DNA from: Porphyrobacter sp. TH134
GTDB lineage: Bacteria; Pseudomonadota; Alphaproteobacteria; Sphingomonadales; Sphingomonadaceae
NCBI RefSeq assembly: GCF_002855495.1
Contig: NZ_PKRO01000001.1
Location: 154,010 to 218,009, forward strand
Length of the DNA: 64,000 nt
Reading direction: 5' to 3'
Position 1 is the first letter of the stretch, and every line of letters begins with the position of its first letter. Positions 9,100 to 18,439 of the stretch are shown piece after piece. The position numbers and the translations under genes were made by a program. The notes beneath the pieces were generated by a model, which was not told the origin of the DNA, ran no database searches, and saw only the letters and a list, made by a program, of their open reading frames with translations.

Positions 9100-9726
9100 A
9101 TGGCCGCATTCACTTTCTACACCGTCGCCATGAGCCGCGGACAGATTGCGCGCTGGGCACTGCACGAAGCAGGCGCTGATTACACGCATGTGGTGATGGA
9201 CTGGGCCACGCGCCCGGACAGTTTCAAGACCATCAACCCGATGAACAAGGTGCCGACGCTGGTGCATCACCATCAGGGTCACGACCATGTCATCACGGAA
9301 TGCGCAGCCATCAACCACTACCTCGCCGAAACACACCCCGACAAAGGCCTGCTGCCTGACGCCCACGAACGCGCCGCCTATTTTCGCTGGCTGTTCTTTG
9401 CCGCAGGGCCGCTGGAGCAGGCGGTGGTCGGCAAGGCAATGGGTTGGGAAGTGCCCGAGGGCAAAAGCGGGATGGCAGGCTTTGGCAGTCTCGACCTTGC
9501 GCTTGATGCACTGGACGGGTGGCTGTCAGCGCATGATTTCATCGCAGGCAGCCGGTTTAGGATGGCTGATACCTATGTCGGCAGCCAATTCGTGTGGGGG
9601 TTGAGGTTCGGGTCTATCCCCGAACGCCCATCGTTCCGCGCCTATGTGGACCGCATCACGCAGCGGCCCGCCTATGCCGAAGCCAACGCCATCGATGCCG
9701 CCATCATCAAATCAACGCAGGGTTAG
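9100..9726 (+). CDS. Glutathione S-transferase family protein
   Basis: 208 residues from the ATG at 9100, which follows a purine-rich GAGGGA at 9085-9090. The N-terminal thioredoxin-like half contains YTVAMSRGQIARWALHEAG and NKVPTLVHHHQG, with the cis-proline of the glutathione site, then an E-C-A-A-I-N-H-Y segment that binds the glutathione glutamyl group. The C-terminal half is alpha-helical with a FRMADTYVGSQ N-capping box. It conjugates or isomerises electrophilic substrates with glutathione; the class and substrate cannot be read from sequence. An upstream in-frame start at 8965 would overlap the oxygenase and is not supported. Confidence 0.9.
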   Translation: MAAFTFYTVAMSRGQIARWALHEAGADYTHVVMDWATRPDSFKTINPMNKVPTLVHHHQGHDHVITECAAINHYLAETHPDKGLLPDAHERAAYFRWLFFAAGPLEQAVVGKAMGWEVPEGKSGMAGFGSLDLALDALDGWLSAHDFIAGSRFRMADTYVGSQFVWGLRFGSIPERPSFRAYVDRITQRPAYAEANAIDAAIIKSTQG

Positions 9727-9735
9727 GCCGGGAGG

Positions 9736-10329
9736 TCACGCCAGAGCCGCGCTTTTCCTGAGCAGCTGATAGGCTTCGACCACCTCGCCCAGCCGCGCCT
9801 CGTGCTTGCGGTCGCCGCCGTTACGATCGGGGTGATAACGCCGCACCAGTTCGGAATAACGCCGCCGCAGCCGGGCACGATCCGTGTCGGAACCCAGCCC
9901 CATGGTCTCCAGCGCCTGCGCTTCCTCGCGCGAAAACCGCCCGGTGGCCGCCATCCGCGCCTCGCGCTCGGCGCGGCTGCGGATGCCGCGAGCGCGCGCA
10001 GCGATGGCGTCCAGCGGATCGGCATAATCGGCCCAGCGCGGCACCCCGTCGACGCCCGCATCGGGGCGGAAGGCGCGGGTTTCGGTGCGCCACCCTGCAA
10101 TCGGCGATTGCGCGGCGATGATTTCCTCGGCGCTCATGCCTTCAAACCAGTCATAACCGGCGTTGAATTCGCGCACGTGCTGAAGGCAGAACCAGCGCCA
10201 TTCGCCCGGCCCGTCAAACCCGTTGGGGCGGCGTCCGGGCGCACGGAATTCGCCCGCCTCGCGGCAGCCGGGCGCTTCGCACTGCCGGTCTGCGCTCTCG
10301 ACGCGGCCATGAAATCGTGGTGAAGGCAT
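9736..10329 (-). CDS. J-domain protein with C-terminal DnaJ domain
   Basis: 197 residues from an ATG at 10327-10329. Unlike classical DnaJ, the J-domain is at the C-terminus (about 140-195), with the HPD motif in RRYHPDRNGG (about 166-168). The N-terminal part holds C17-x4-C22 and C48-x2-H51, a possible zinc-binding knuckle. Such short co-chaperones, stimulating Hsp70 (DnaK), are conserved next to bolA in alphaproteobacteria, as here (80 bases, divergent). The frame remains open upstream of the ATG through the divergent bolA/Nudix region, but this extension is antisense and unlikely to be coding. Confidence 0.88.
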   Translation of the reverse strand: MPSPRFHGRVESADRQCEAPGCREAGEFRAPGRRPNGFDGPGEWRWFCLQHVREFNAGYDWFEGMSAEEIIAAQSPIAGWRTETRAFRPDAGVDGVPRWADYADPLDAIAARARGIRSRAEREARMAATGRFSREEAQALETMGLGSDTDRARLRRRYSELVRRYHPDRNGGDRKHEARLGEVVEAYQLLRKSAALA

Positions 10330-10408
10330 AGCCGTAAAGAATGGCGATTGGCCTCCCAAGTTCCAAGCCGGAATTTGGCCGATCAGCTTGCAAAGAAGGA
10401 AATTGCCG

Positions 10409-10675
10409 ATGTCCGTTGCCGAAGAAATGCGTGTGCTTCTGACCGAGGCTTTCGCCCCCGCGCGGCTCGCCATCATCAACGACAGCGCCAAGCATTCGGG
10501 CCATATGGGTGATGATGGATCGGGCGAATCGCACTTTACCATCGAAATCACGGCCTCCGCCTTTGCCGACATGAACCGCCTCGCCCGCCAGCGCGCAGTG
10601 ATTGCGGCATTGGGGGACATCGTCGGCCAGCGGGTGCATGCGGTGGCGATCAAGGCGGATGTTCCTGCCGAATGA
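10409..10675 (+). CDS. bolA: BolA family protein
   Basis: 88-residue BolA-fold protein, from the ATG at 10409 with AAGGA 8 bases upstream. GESHFTIEITASAFADMNRLARQRAV carries the invariant His of the family's [Fe-S]-binding site shared with monothiol glutaredoxins; the FTIEI strand and RL-RQR helix are diagnostic. BolA proteins work with Grx4-type glutaredoxins in iron-sulfur trafficking and stress-dependent regulation. Its stop overlaps the ATG of the Nudix gene (ATGA). A start at TTG 10388 is less likely because it lacks a ribosome site. Confidence 0.93.
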   Translation: MSVAEEMRVLLTEAFAPARLAIINDSAKHSGHMGDDGSGESHFTIEITASAFADMNRLARQRAVIAALGDIVGQRVHAVAIKADVPAE

Positions 10676-11124
10676 GCCTTAACCCCAATCTCCGCCTGCG
10701 CCGTGCCGCCCGGCTTATCGTGCTCGACCCCGAGGGGCGTGCGCTGATGTTCCGGTATGATGTGCCGGGGCGCGATCCGTTCTGGGTGACGGCGGGCGGC
10801 GAGTGCGAGGCGGGCGAAAGCTTCGAGGATGCCGCGCGGCGCGAGCTGTTCGAGGAGACGGGCTTCACCGCCGATCCCGGCCCGCAGATTGCCCGGTTGA
10901 CGCCGGAGTTCATCACGGTCGAAGGCGAACCGGTGCAAGCGGATGAACGCTTTTTCCTGGTCCGCGTGGCCGAGACGGTGATCGACACCGCTCGCCACAC
11001 CGCAACAGAGCAACGGCTGATGACGCAGCACCGCTGGTTCACCCTTGCAGAGCTTGCCGACTGGCCAGAGGCGGTGTTCCCTGCCAACCTCGCCGAAATG
11101 ATCGAGCAGGAAAAACGCGCATGA
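10672..11124 (+). CDS. Nudix hydrolase
   Basis: 150-residue Nudix protein. The Nudix box GX5EX7REUXEEXGU is complete in a segment beginning GGECEAGESFEDAARREL and ending FEETGF (about 43-66). It hydrolyses a nucleoside diphosphate linked to another moiety, with Mg2+ bound by the box glutamates; the substrate cannot be predicted. It overlaps bolA by ATGA at its start and the pirin gene by ATGA at its end, so the three are translationally coupled. Confidence 0.93.
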   Translation: MSLNPNLRLRRAARLIVLDPEGRALMFRYDVPGRDPFWVTAGGECEAGESFEDAARRELFEETGFTADPGPQIARLTPEFITVEGEPVQADERFFLVRVAETVIDTARHTATEQRLMTQHRWFTLAELADWPEAVFPANLAEMIEQEKRA

Positions 11125-11999
11125 TTACCCAGACCATCACCCCTGTCAGCCACGATCTCGGCGCGTTCACCGTGCGCCGGGTGCTGCCGTCGAAGGCACG
11201 CACGATGGTGGGCCCGTTCATCTTCGTTGATCAGTTCGGCCCGGCTGACCTGACCGGCGACGGGATGAATGTCCGCCCCCACCCGCATATCAACCTTGCC
11301 ACCGTGACCTGGCTGTTCGACGGCGCGATCGACCACCGCGACAGCCTTGGCACCTTTGCCACGATCCGTCCGGGGCAGGTCAATCTGATGACCGCCGGGC
11401 GCGGGATCGTGCATTCCGAACGCAGCCCCGCCGGCGAGCTGGCGACAAACCCCGGCATGTTCGGGATGCAGACCTGGCTCGCCCTGCCCGATGGGCGCGA
11501 GGAGATTGACCCGGCGTTCGAGGCCGTGACCGATCTTCCCGTCGTGTCGGACAGCGGGGCCAAGGCGTGGGTCATCATGGGCAGCCTGTGGGGTGCGACC
11601 GCGCCGACCACTACGCATGCCGCGACAATCTATGCCGAGATCGTGCTGGCGCCGGGCGGCGCAATCCCGCTGGATGCCGAGGCCGACGAACGCGCCGTCA
11701 TGCTCGTCAACGGCGATGCCAGTGTCGATGGCATCGCGCTGGAGCAATATCAGCTCGCCGTGCTGGCGCCGGGCAAGGCGATGCGGCTGGCCAGCCGATC
11801 AGGCGCGCGGGTGATGCTGCTGGGCGGAGAAGCCTTTGCGACCAAGCGCCACGTGTTCTGGAACTTCGTCAGCTCCGACCGCGAACGGATCAATCAGGCC
11901 AAGGACGACTGGCGCGCCGGGCGCTTCCCGCTGGTGCCCGGTGACGAGACGGAATTTATCCCCTTGCCCGACAAGCCCAAGACCGTCAGCTATCCCTGA
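11121..11999 (+). CDS. Pirin family protein
   Basis: 292-residue bicupin. The N-terminal cupin has the pirin metal site: H54 and H56 in RPHPHINL, H98 and E100 in GIVHSERSP. Bacterial pirins are Fe-binding proteins with quercetinase activity or regulatory roles; which applies here is unknown. The start overlaps the Nudix stop by 4 bases. The second cupin lacks a metal-binding set, as is usual. An SDR gene follows after 21 bases with AGAGAGA before its ATG. Confidence 0.93.
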   Translation: MITQTITPVSHDLGAFTVRRVLPSKARTMVGPFIFVDQFGPADLTGDGMNVRPHPHINLATVTWLFDGAIDHRDSLGTFATIRPGQVNLMTAGRGIVHSERSPAGELATNPGMFGMQTWLALPDGREEIDPAFEAVTDLPVVSDSGAKAWVIMGSLWGATAPTTTHAATIYAEIVLAPGGAIPLDAEADERAVMLVNGDASVDGIALEQYQLAVLAPGKAMRLASRSGARVMLLGGEAFATKRHVFWNFVSSDRERINQAKDDWRAGRFPLVPGDETEFIPLPDKPKTVSYP

Positions 12000-12020
12000 A
12001 CAAGGGTTCGGGAGAGAGAC

Positions 12021-12830
12021 ATGGACTATTCGGGCAAGGTGGCGTGGATCACCGGCGCATCATCGGGCATCGGTGCGGCGCTGGCGCGGGAGCTCGCGGC
12101 ACGCGGCGCGCATGTGGTGCTGTCGGGCCGGGATGCGGCGCGGCTGGCCGAAGTCGCGGCGGATTGCGGCGAAAGCCTGATCCTTGCCTTTGATGTGCGT
12201 GATGATGCGGCGCTGGCCGATGCGACCGCACAGGCCATCGCGTGGAAAGGCGGCCTTGATGTGGCCTTTGCCAATGCCGGTATCTCGCAGCGCAGCCGGG
12301 CATTGAAAACCGATATGCAGGTGTACCGCGACATCATCGAGGTCGATCTCATCGCCCAAATCGCGTTCAGCCAAGGCCTGATCGGCCACATGGCGGAGCG
12401 GGGGTCGGGTGCACTGGGGTTTATCTCCTCGATCGCGGGCAAGGTCGGCGTGCCTATGCGCACCGCTTACTCCGCCGCCAAGTTCGGGCTGGCGGGCTAC
12501 GCCGATGCGCTACGGGCGGAGCTGACGGTCAACGGCGTCACCGTCCACACAATCTACCCCGGATCGGTCGCCACCAATGTATCGCGCAATGCGCTCAACG
12601 CTGACGGCACGCCGCGCGGGCGCTCTGACAAAGCCATTGATGAAGGCATCCCCGCCGATGTGGCAGCCAAGGCGATGCTCGACGGGATCGCCTCTGGCAC
12701 GCGCGAGATCATCATCGCCGAGGGGATGGAACTCGCCATGGGCGAAGCCCGCCGCACGCCTGAGGCGCTGTTCGATCAGGTCGCAGGGATGGTCGCCAAG
12801 GGCTACATGGACAAGCTGGAGCAGCAGTGA
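12021..12830 (+). CDS. Short-chain dehydrogenase/reductase
   Basis: 269-residue classical SDR. TGASSGIG (11-18) binds the NAD(P) cofactor, NAG is at 85-87, and the catalytic set is S136 or S137, Y150 and K154 in YSAAK. The GSVATN segment follows, which is the substrate-loop region. A purine-rich site precedes the ATG at 12021. The substrate is unknown. It ends in a TGATG overlap with the following alpha/beta hydrolase, indicating that the two act together or are at least co-translated. Confidence 0.93.
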   Translation: MDYSGKVAWITGASSGIGAALARELAARGAHVVLSGRDAARLAEVAADCGESLILAFDVRDDAALADATAQAIAWKGGLDVAFANAGISQRSRALKTDMQVYRDIIEVDLIAQIAFSQGLIGHMAERGSGALGFISSIAGKVGVPMRTAYSAAKFGLAGYADALRAELTVNGVTVHTIYPGSVATNVSRNALNADGTPRGRSDKAIDEGIPADVAAKAMLDGIASGTREIIIAEGMELAMGEARRTPEALFDQVAGMVAKGYMDKLEQQ

Positions 12831-13723
12831 TGAGCTTCGATCTCAAGCGGGTGCAGCTACCCAATGGCATCAGCCTCAACATTGTGGACGAAGGCCCGGT
12901 GGATGCGACGGTGCTGATCTTCCTCCACGGCTTTCCCGAAAGCCATCGGACGTGGCGGCACCAGATTGCGCATTTTCGTGACAGGTTCCGCTGCATCGCG
13001 CCCGATCAGCGCGGCTATCGCGGATCATCCAAGCCGCAGGCGGTGGAGGCCTACACCCCTGACAAGCTGATTGGCGATGTGTTCCTGCTGGCGGATGCGC
13101 TGGGGATCGCGTATTTCACCATCGTCGGCCATGATTGGGGCGGCGCGATTGCCTGGGGCGTGGCGCTGGGCGGGCAGCATTCGCGTGTCACGCGCGCGGT
13201 GATCGCCAATGCGCCGCACCCTGTCACCTTCCAGCGGCTGCTCTACACCCATCCCGGCCAGCGCGAGGCAAGCCAGTATATCCGGGGTTTCCGCGATCCG
13301 GCCAATGATGCGCTGGTCAAGGAGCACGGCCTCACCGGCCTGCTGCTGAAGGAGGTCAAGTGGGACCGCCCGAATGCGATGGAGCCGGAGGAACGCGATG
13401 CGCTGCTGCTCGACTGGCAGAACCGCGATGCGGCTTTCGGCATGCTCAATTACTACCGCGCCAGCCCGATCGACGTGCCCACGATGGACGCGCCTTTTGC
13501 GATTCCCGAAGGTTGGGCGCCCCCTGCCCTGCCCAAACTGACGATCCCGACGCTGGTGATCTGGGGTATCGACGATCTCGCCTTGCCGCCCGAAAACCTT
13601 GAAGGGCTGGAGGACATTATCGCGCCCCTGACCATCGTGCGCGTGCCCGATTGCGGGCATTTTGTGCCGTGGGAAGCGCCGGGCGCGGTGAACGCGGCGA
13701 TGGAGGCGTTTCTGGCGGGTTAG
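12830..13723 (+). CDS. Alpha/beta hydrolase, epoxide hydrolase-like
   Basis: 297 residues from the ATG at 12830; a GTG three bases earlier also fits, but the GGAG at 12818-12821 is 8 bases from the ATG and only 5 from the GTG. HGFPES (33-38), APDQRGYRGSS and GHDWGG (100-105) mark the epoxide-hydrolase/haloalkane-dehalogenase type, with Asp (D102) rather than Ser as nucleophile. The later IWGIDDLALP and DCGHFVPWEAP supply the acid and the histidine. It is translationally coupled to the SDR upstream and converges on a DUF2332 gene, overlapping its stop by 4 bases. Confidence 0.9.
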   Translation: MSFDLKRVQLPNGISLNIVDEGPVDATVLIFLHGFPESHRTWRHQIAHFRDRFRCIAPDQRGYRGSSKPQAVEAYTPDKLIGDVFLLADALGIAYFTIVGHDWGGAIAWGVALGGQHSRVTRAVIANAPHPVTFQRLLYTHPGQREASQYIRGFRDPANDALVKEHGLTGLLLKEVKWDRPNAMEPEERDALLLDWQNRDAAFGMLNYYRASPIDVPTMDAPFAIPEGWAPPALPKLTIPTLVIWGIDDLALPPENLEGLEDIIAPLTIVRVPDCGHFVPWEAPGAVNAAMEAFLAG

Positions 13724-14832
13724 ACGAGCCACTCCACATCCGCCCCGTGCGGGTGCGACCATGCGAGTTGCACTTCCTCGCTCCCGCCCGGCCAGTATCG
13801 CACCGTCAGCTTATGGCGATGCACCGTCCGGTCGGCCTCAACCTGCACCCAGGCGAGTGGGGCTTCGGGCGTGGCCTTCGCGCCGGCGGCTTCCATTGCT
13901 GCCGTGACCCGCGCCTGCTGGTCGGCGGGGACATATTGCCAGACAATCGAGTGCATCAGTATCCGGGTGGTGCCGGGGGCTTGCGCGCGGGCGAGCTGCG
14001 CCTCGACGAAATCGGCAGCGGTGGCCTTGACCAAATCGGGCTTGCGCTCGGTCGCGGCGCGGATGGCGGCGTCCATGCGTTCAAAGCGCACCGTGTGTTC
14101 GGGCCAGATATAGGCCTTCAGTCGCAGCGCCTCGGCGGGATTGGTCAGATCGACGGGCGCGACATCGCAGCCTTTCGCGGAGACAATCGCAATGTCGCGA
14201 TCAGCCGGCCGCGCACCTTTCCACACAGGAGCAAAGTGCATCGCACCGGGTTCCGGCCCCACCCGCACCCCTCCCAGATCATAGCTGTAGCGATCCAGCA
14301 TCAGGTTGATTCCCGCGCTCGACCCGATTTCGAGGCATTCAAAGCGCGGCAGCAATCCCCGATCTGCCAGCCATAGCATCGCCGCGATGAAATTGGCCGA
14401 GCGTCCTGCCTCGTTAGTCTGCGGCGGGCCGTCCAGCCAAGGGAGCAAAGCCGTTTCATGCGCCCCGATCACAAGGGCGATCACCCGCGCATCATCAGCC
14501 GTCTCTCCCCGATAGATCGGGGCAAGCTCAGGGGCGGTGCCTGACAGGTGGAGCGCGTGCAATCCGCCCGCCACCCGCAAAGACAGCGCATCGGCAAGCG
14601 GTGCACCCTGCCAGCCGCGCACGCGGTCAAGCAGCTCGCCCGGCGTGTCAGACGTCAGAACAGCCGCCACGCCTGCCACCACCCGTGCGGTGATATGTGC
14701 GCCCGCCGCCTCGCAATAGGCGACCTGATTGGCAAAGGCCGTCGCCACCGCGCCCGGCCCAGCGGTGTTCATATCGACAAATTCATAGGCGGGTCGCTGT
14801 GAAGACTCGTCGCTGGAACTCTGCATCACCAT
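13720..14832 (-). CDS. DUF2332 family protein
   Basis: 370 residues matching DUF2332, an uncharacterised bacterial family. Recognisable stretches are [33 protein letters not shown] (an SAM-binding-like GSSAG loop) and [10 protein letters not shown] near the C-terminus. The GSSAG loop and overall layout suggest a methyltransferase-like fold, but this is inference. ATG codons at 14830-14832, 14824-14826 and 14770-14772 are possible starts; the first is used. It is divergent from hisG with 39 bases between them, so their promoters must overlap or lie inside the genes. Confidence 0.8.
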   Translation of the reverse strand: MVMQSSSDESSQRPAYEFVDMNTAGPGAVATAFANQVAYCEAAGAHITARVVAGVAAVLTSDTPGELLDRVRGWQGAPLADALSLRVAGGLHALHLSGTAPELAPIYRGETADDARVIALVIGAHETALLPWLDGPPQTNEAGRSANFIAAMLWLADRGLLPRFECLEIGSSAGINLMLDRYSYDLGGVRVGPEPGAMHFAPVWKGARPADRDIAIVSAKGCDVAPVDLTNPAEALRLKAYIWPEHTVRFERMDAAIRAATERKPDLVKATAADFVEAQLARAQAPGTTRILMHSIVWQYVPADQQARVTAAMEAAGAKATPEAPLAWVQVEADRTVHRHKLTVRYWPGGSEEVQLAWSHPHGADVEWLV

Positions 14833-14871
14833 TGCCCTTTCGTCCGCTCGTCCCTAAGTGCGCGGCCAATC

Positions 14872-15549
14872 ATGACCATAAGTGGCAACTCCGACAATCC
14901 CGGACAGCTGACCTTCGCTGTTCCCAAGGGGCGCATCCTTGATGAGGCGCTGCCCGTGATGGCGCGCGCCGGGGTGGAGCCCGATGCGGAATTCCACGAT
15001 CCCAAAAGCCGCGCCCTGTCCTTCGGCACGACCCGCGCCGACATGCGCCTGATCCGCGTGCGCGCCTTTGATGTGGCGACTTTCGTGGCCCACGGCGCCG
15101 CGCAGGTCGGGATTGTCGGCTCGGACGTGATCGAGGAATTCGACTACGCCGATCTTTACGCCCCGGTCGATCTCGGCATTGGGCTGTGCCGCCTTTCGGT
15201 GGCGCGCCGCGCCGATGACACGGACGAGCCCGGCAGCGTCAGCCACTTGCGCGTCGCGACCAAATACCCCAGCCTTACGCGCCGCCATTTCGAGGCGGCC
15301 GGCGTGCAGGCCGAATGCGTCAAACTGAACGGCGCGATGGAGCTGGCGCCGTCGCTGGGTCTTGCCCGCCAGATCGTTGATCTGGTGTCGACCGGCAAGA
15401 CGCTGAAGGACAACGGGCTGGTCGAAACCGATGTAATTCTCGATATTTCCGCCCGCCTGATCGTCAACCGCACCGCCCTCAAAACCGATGCGCGGGTGGC
15501 GGCGCTGGTTTCAGCGTTCCGGCGCGTGGCACAAGAGCAAACGGCATGA
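14872..15549 (+). CDS. hisG: ATP phosphoribosyltransferase, short form
   Basis: First enzyme of histidine synthesis: ATP plus PRPP to phosphoribosyl-ATP. The 225-residue length and absence of the C-terminal regulatory domain mark the short HisG_S form, which needs the HisRS-like HisZ for activity and feedback control; hisZ is not in this window. [14 protein letters not shown] begins the catalytic domain, and VGSDVIEE and [14 protein letters not shown] (PRPP loop) follow. It opens a conserved string hisG-hisD-nusB with ATGA overlaps at each junction. Confidence 0.95.
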   Translation: MTISGNSDNPGQLTFAVPKGRILDEALPVMARAGVEPDAEFHDPKSRALSFGTTRADMRLIRVRAFDVATFVAHGAAQVGIVGSDVIEEFDYADLYAPVDLGIGLCRLSVARRADDTDEPGSVSHLRVATKYPSLTRRHFEAAGVQAECVKLNGAMELAPSLGLARQIVDLVSTGKTLKDNGLVETDVILDISARLIVNRTALKTDARVAALVSAFRRVAQEQTA

Positions 15550-16841
15550 TCAACATCCTCTCCACCCTCCAACCCGATTTTGCCGCCAAGTTCGATCGGA
15601 TCGTTGATGCGCGGCGCGAAGCCGATAGCGAAGTGGCAGGCCAGGTCGCCGATATTCTGCGGTCGGTAAAGCAGCGCGGCGATGCGGCGCTGGTGGAATA
15701 TTCGCAGCGCTTTGATGGTTACACGCTGGCCGACGATGCCGACTGGGTGATCACCCGCGAGCGGTGCGAGCAGGCCTATCACGAACTGGCGCCCGATTTG
15801 CGCGATGCGCTCGAACTCGCGGCGGCGCGCATCCGCGCCTATCACGAGGCGCAGCTGCCGGAAAACCGCGATTATGTCGACGCGGCTGGAGTCAGGCTGG
15901 GGGCGATCTGGCGGCCGGTCGATGCCGCCGGCCTCTATGTGCCGGGCGGACGCGCGGCCTATCCCTCGTCATTGCTGATGAACGCCATTCCGGCGCGGGT
16001 TGCCGGGGTCGAGCGGCTGGTGGTCGTCACTCCCACGCCCAAGGGCCAATCGAACCCGATGGTGCTGGCCGCGGCCCATATCGCAGGCGTGGACGAAATC
16101 TGGCGCGTGGGCGGGGCGCAGGCCGTGGGCGCGCTGGCCTATGGCACGCAGCGTATCCGCCCGGTCGATGTCATCACCGGCCCCGGCAATGCCTGGGTGG
16201 CCGAGGCCAAGCGCCAGCTTTACGGCGTGGTCGGCATCGACATGGTCGCCGGGCCTTCGGAAATCCTCGTGATCGCTGATGGCAAGAATGATCCTGACTG
16301 GATCGCCGCCGATCTGCTGTCGCAGGCGGAACATGACCCGACCTCGCAATCGATCCTCATTACCGATGATGCAGGCTTCGCGCGGCAGGTTGAGGATTGC
16401 ATCGATCTTCAGATCACTCAGCTTTCCACCGCCAAGACGGCGCGGGCCAGCTGGGATGCGCACGGGGTGATGATCGTCGTCAACGATCTGCTCGCCGAAG
16501 CCCCCGCGCTCGCCAACCGCCTTGCTGCCGAACATGTCGAAATCGCGGTCCACGATCCCGAACCTTACCTCAAGGCGATCCGCCACGCGGGGAGCATCTT
16601 CCTTGGCCGCATGACGCCCGAGGCGGTGGGCGATTATGTCGCTGGCCCCAACCATGTGCTGCCCACGGGCCGCCGCGCACGCTTTTCCAGCGGGCTTTCG
16701 GTGCTCGATTTCATGAAGCGAACCAGCTTTCTGGGGCTTGATGCCGCGTCCTTCGCCGCCATCGGCCCTGCCGCCGCAACCCTCGCCCATGCCGAGGGGC
16801 TGCCCGCCCACGCCAAGTCCGTGGAACTGAGGATCACATGA
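15546..16841 (+). CDS. hisD: Histidinol dehydrogenase
   Basis: Zn2+ enzyme catalysing the last two steps, L-histidinol to L-histidine with two NAD+. 431 residues, standard length. [50 protein letters not shown] and [11 protein letters not shown] are signature blocks; LLSQAEHDP carries two zinc ligands (Gln, His) and the AAEHVEI region and [19 protein letters not shown] the later ligands and substrate residues. It starts in the hisG stop (ATGA) and ends in the nusB start. Confidence 0.97.
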   Translation: MINILSTLQPDFAAKFDRIVDARREADSEVAGQVADILRSVKQRGDAALVEYSQRFDGYTLADDADWVITRERCEQAYHELAPDLRDALELAAARIRAYHEAQLPENRDYVDAAGVRLGAIWRPVDAAGLYVPGGRAAYPSSLLMNAIPARVAGVERLVVVTPTPKGQSNPMVLAAAHIAGVDEIWRVGGAQAVGALAYGTQRIRPVDVITGPGNAWVAEAKRQLYGVVGIDMVAGPSEILVIADGKNDPDWIAADLLSQAEHDPTSQSILITDDAGFARQVEDCIDLQITQLSTAKTARASWDAHGVMIVVNDLLAEAPALANRLAAEHVEIAVHDPEPYLKAIRHAGSIFLGRMTPEAVGDYVAGPNHVLPTGRRARFSSGLSVLDFMKRTSFLGLDAASFAAIGPAAATLAHAEGLPAHAKSVELRIT

Positions 16842-17305
16842 ACCAACCCGCCCGCTCGAAAGCCCGCTCGGCCGCGCGCCTCGCCGCCGTGCAGGCGCTG
16901 TATCAGCAGCATATGGAAGGCACCGCGCTGGTGCGGCTGCTCGATGAATTCCACCAGCACCGGCTGGGCCGCACCATCGACGAGGATGCTTTCGACGAAG
17001 CCGAATATGCCGATGCCGAAGTGCCGTTCTTCGATGATGTCGTGCGCGGTGTCGATGCACGGCGGGACGAGATTGACGCTCTGGTAACAGACAAGCTCGC
17101 CGCCGGATGGACCATCGCCCGGCTCGACAAGACCATGCTGCAAATTCTGCGTGCGGGCACGTACGAACTGATCGCCCGCGTCGATGTGCCCGCCGCCGTC
17201 ACGATCAACGAATATGTCGAGGTCGCCAAAGCGTTCTTCGATGATGGGCAGGCCAAGTTCGTCAACGGCATTCTGGATGCCGTGGCAAAGGGCGCGCGCG
17301 CCTGA
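16838..17305 (+). CDS. nusB: Transcription antitermination factor NusB
   Basis: 155-residue all-helical NusB, which binds boxA RNA with NusE (S10) in rRNA antitermination. SAARLAAVQALYQQHM opens helix 1 with the Arg-rich RNA-binding face, and INEYVEVAKAFFDDGQAKFVNGILDAVAK is the conserved C-terminal region (VEIAK-like, FVNGVLD). It begins in the hisD stop by ATGA overlap. Between nusB and thiL lies a palindromic repeat, so transcription may be attenuated at this junction. Confidence 0.95.
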   Translation: MNQPARSKARSAARLAAVQALYQQHMEGTALVRLLDEFHQHRLGRTIDEDAFDEAEYADAEVPFFDDVVRGVDARRDEIDALVTDKLAAGWTIARLDKTMLQILRAGTYELIARVDVPAAVTINEYVEVAKAFFDDGQAKFVNGILDAVAKGARA

Positions 17306-17314
17306 TCCCAAAAG

Positions 17315-17405
17315 CCGTTCGGGCTGAGCTTGTCGAAGCCGTGCTTTTCGCCTTTCCCGCAGCATCCAAAGCAGGACAGCCCTTCGACAAGCTCAGGGCG
17401 AACGG
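17315..17405. repeat. Palindromic intergenic repeat (sphingomonad type)
   Basis: Two 24-base arms, 17315-17338 and 17382-17405, are inverted copies with 22 of 24 matches; the arms carry the core GAGCTTGTCGAAG / CTTCGACAAGCTC and enclose a 43-base loop. The core is one I recall as a very common palindromic repeat in sphingomonads and other proteobacteria. It fills the gap between nusB and thiL and can fold into a long hairpin in the mRNA. Confidence 0.85.
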
Positions 17406-17412
17406 TTAGGGG

Positions 17413-18279
17413 ATGCGGCACATGAACGAAGCCGAATTCATCACCGCCTTGCGCTTACTCCCGCTCCACCCCGGTGCGCGCGCGTTGGCGGATGACTGCG
17501 CGGTTCTGACCATCGGCGGCGAAGCCCTCGTCATCACCCACGACATGATGGCCGAAGGCACGCATTTCCGGCCCGATGCCGACATGGCCGATGTGGCATG
17601 GAAGCTGGTCGCGTCGAACCTTTCGGACCTTGCCGCCAAGGGGGCGGAGCCGGTGGGCGTATTGCTCGGGCATATGCTGGGCCGCGATGATGCGCGCTTT
17701 CTGGTGGGACTTCACGAAGCGCTCGCTGCCTTTGTCGCGCCGCTGCTCGGCGGGGATACGGTCGCGGCGCAAGGCGCGCGCAGTTTCGGTCTCACCGCCA
17801 TCGGGCGGGCGACGTGCCAGCCGGTCCCGTCGCGCTCTGGTGCGCGGCCGGGCGATTCCATCTACCTCACCGGCCCGGTCGGACGCGCGATGCTGGGCTT
17901 TGCAGGCGATGCCGAGCACCTCGCCGCCTTCAATCGCCCTCAACCGCGCCTTGCCGAAGGACGAGCCCTCGCCCCGCATGTCAACGCGATGATGGATGTG
18001 TCGGACGGGTTGCTGCTCGACAGCTGGCGAATGGGCGAGGCAAGCAGCGTAACCTTCGCGCTTGAACCAAACGCCATCCCGGTCGCTGACACGGCCCAGC
18101 GCGATGCCTGCATGCGCTGGGGCGACGATTACGAGCTGCTGTTCACCGCGCCGCCTGCTGCCCCCCTGCCCTGCGCTGTCCACCGCATCGGCACCGTCAC
18201 CGCGCGCGGCGCCGCGCCGCTGATGCTGGGAGACGCCCCGCTGACCGATCCTGCCAGCCTCGGCTATCAGCACGGCTGA
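17413..18279 (+). CDS. thiL: Thiamine-monophosphate kinase
   Basis: ThiL phosphorylates thiamine monophosphate to the active diphosphate using ATP. 288 residues; [20 protein letters not shown] (about 25-44) and [19 protein letters not shown] (about 67-85) carry the Mg/ATP-binding aspartates, and [11 protein letters not shown] (about 193-203) and GDDYELLFT the remaining signatures of the PurM-like fold. An alternative ATG is three codons in (17422). The nusB-thiL-hppA order is conserved in this group. Confidence 0.95.
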   Translation: MRHMNEAEFITALRLLPLHPGARALADDCAVLTIGGEALVITHDMMAEGTHFRPDADMADVAWKLVASNLSDLAAKGAEPVGVLLGHMLGRDDARFLVGLHEALAAFVAPLLGGDTVAAQGARSFGLTAIGRATCQPVPSRSGARPGDSIYLTGPVGRAMLGFAGDAEHLAAFNRPQPRLAEGRALAPHVNAMMDVSDGLLLDSWRMGEASSVTFALEPNAIPVADTAQRDACMRWGDDYELLFTAPPAAPLPCAVHRIGTVTARGAAPLMLGDAPLTDPASLGYQHG

Positions 18280-18439
18280 TCTGCCCCTCTCAATTCCGCG
18301 CAAAACCCCGGCTGCCGCAGCGTCAAGGCTTGCCAGCCTTCCGCAAGCCCCTAAGCTGACGTTTCTGCGCCCGAGGGATCAAAAAGAGGCGCAGGCGCCC
18401 CGCAAGGGGAAGCATCAAAAAGACGAGAGGGGATTGCTC
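18280..18439 (+). other. Spacer between thiL and hppA
   Basis: 160 bases without a gene. A 10-base direct repeat ATCAAAAAGA occurs at about 18377 and 18414, flanking a GC-rich hairpin (about 18390-18410, GCGCC...GGCGC-like). A GGCTTGC...GCAAGCC inverted repeat lies at about 18327-18351. The purine-rich AGGGGA at 18428-18433 is the likely ribosome site for hppA. No clear -35/-10 pair was found. Confidence 0.4.
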
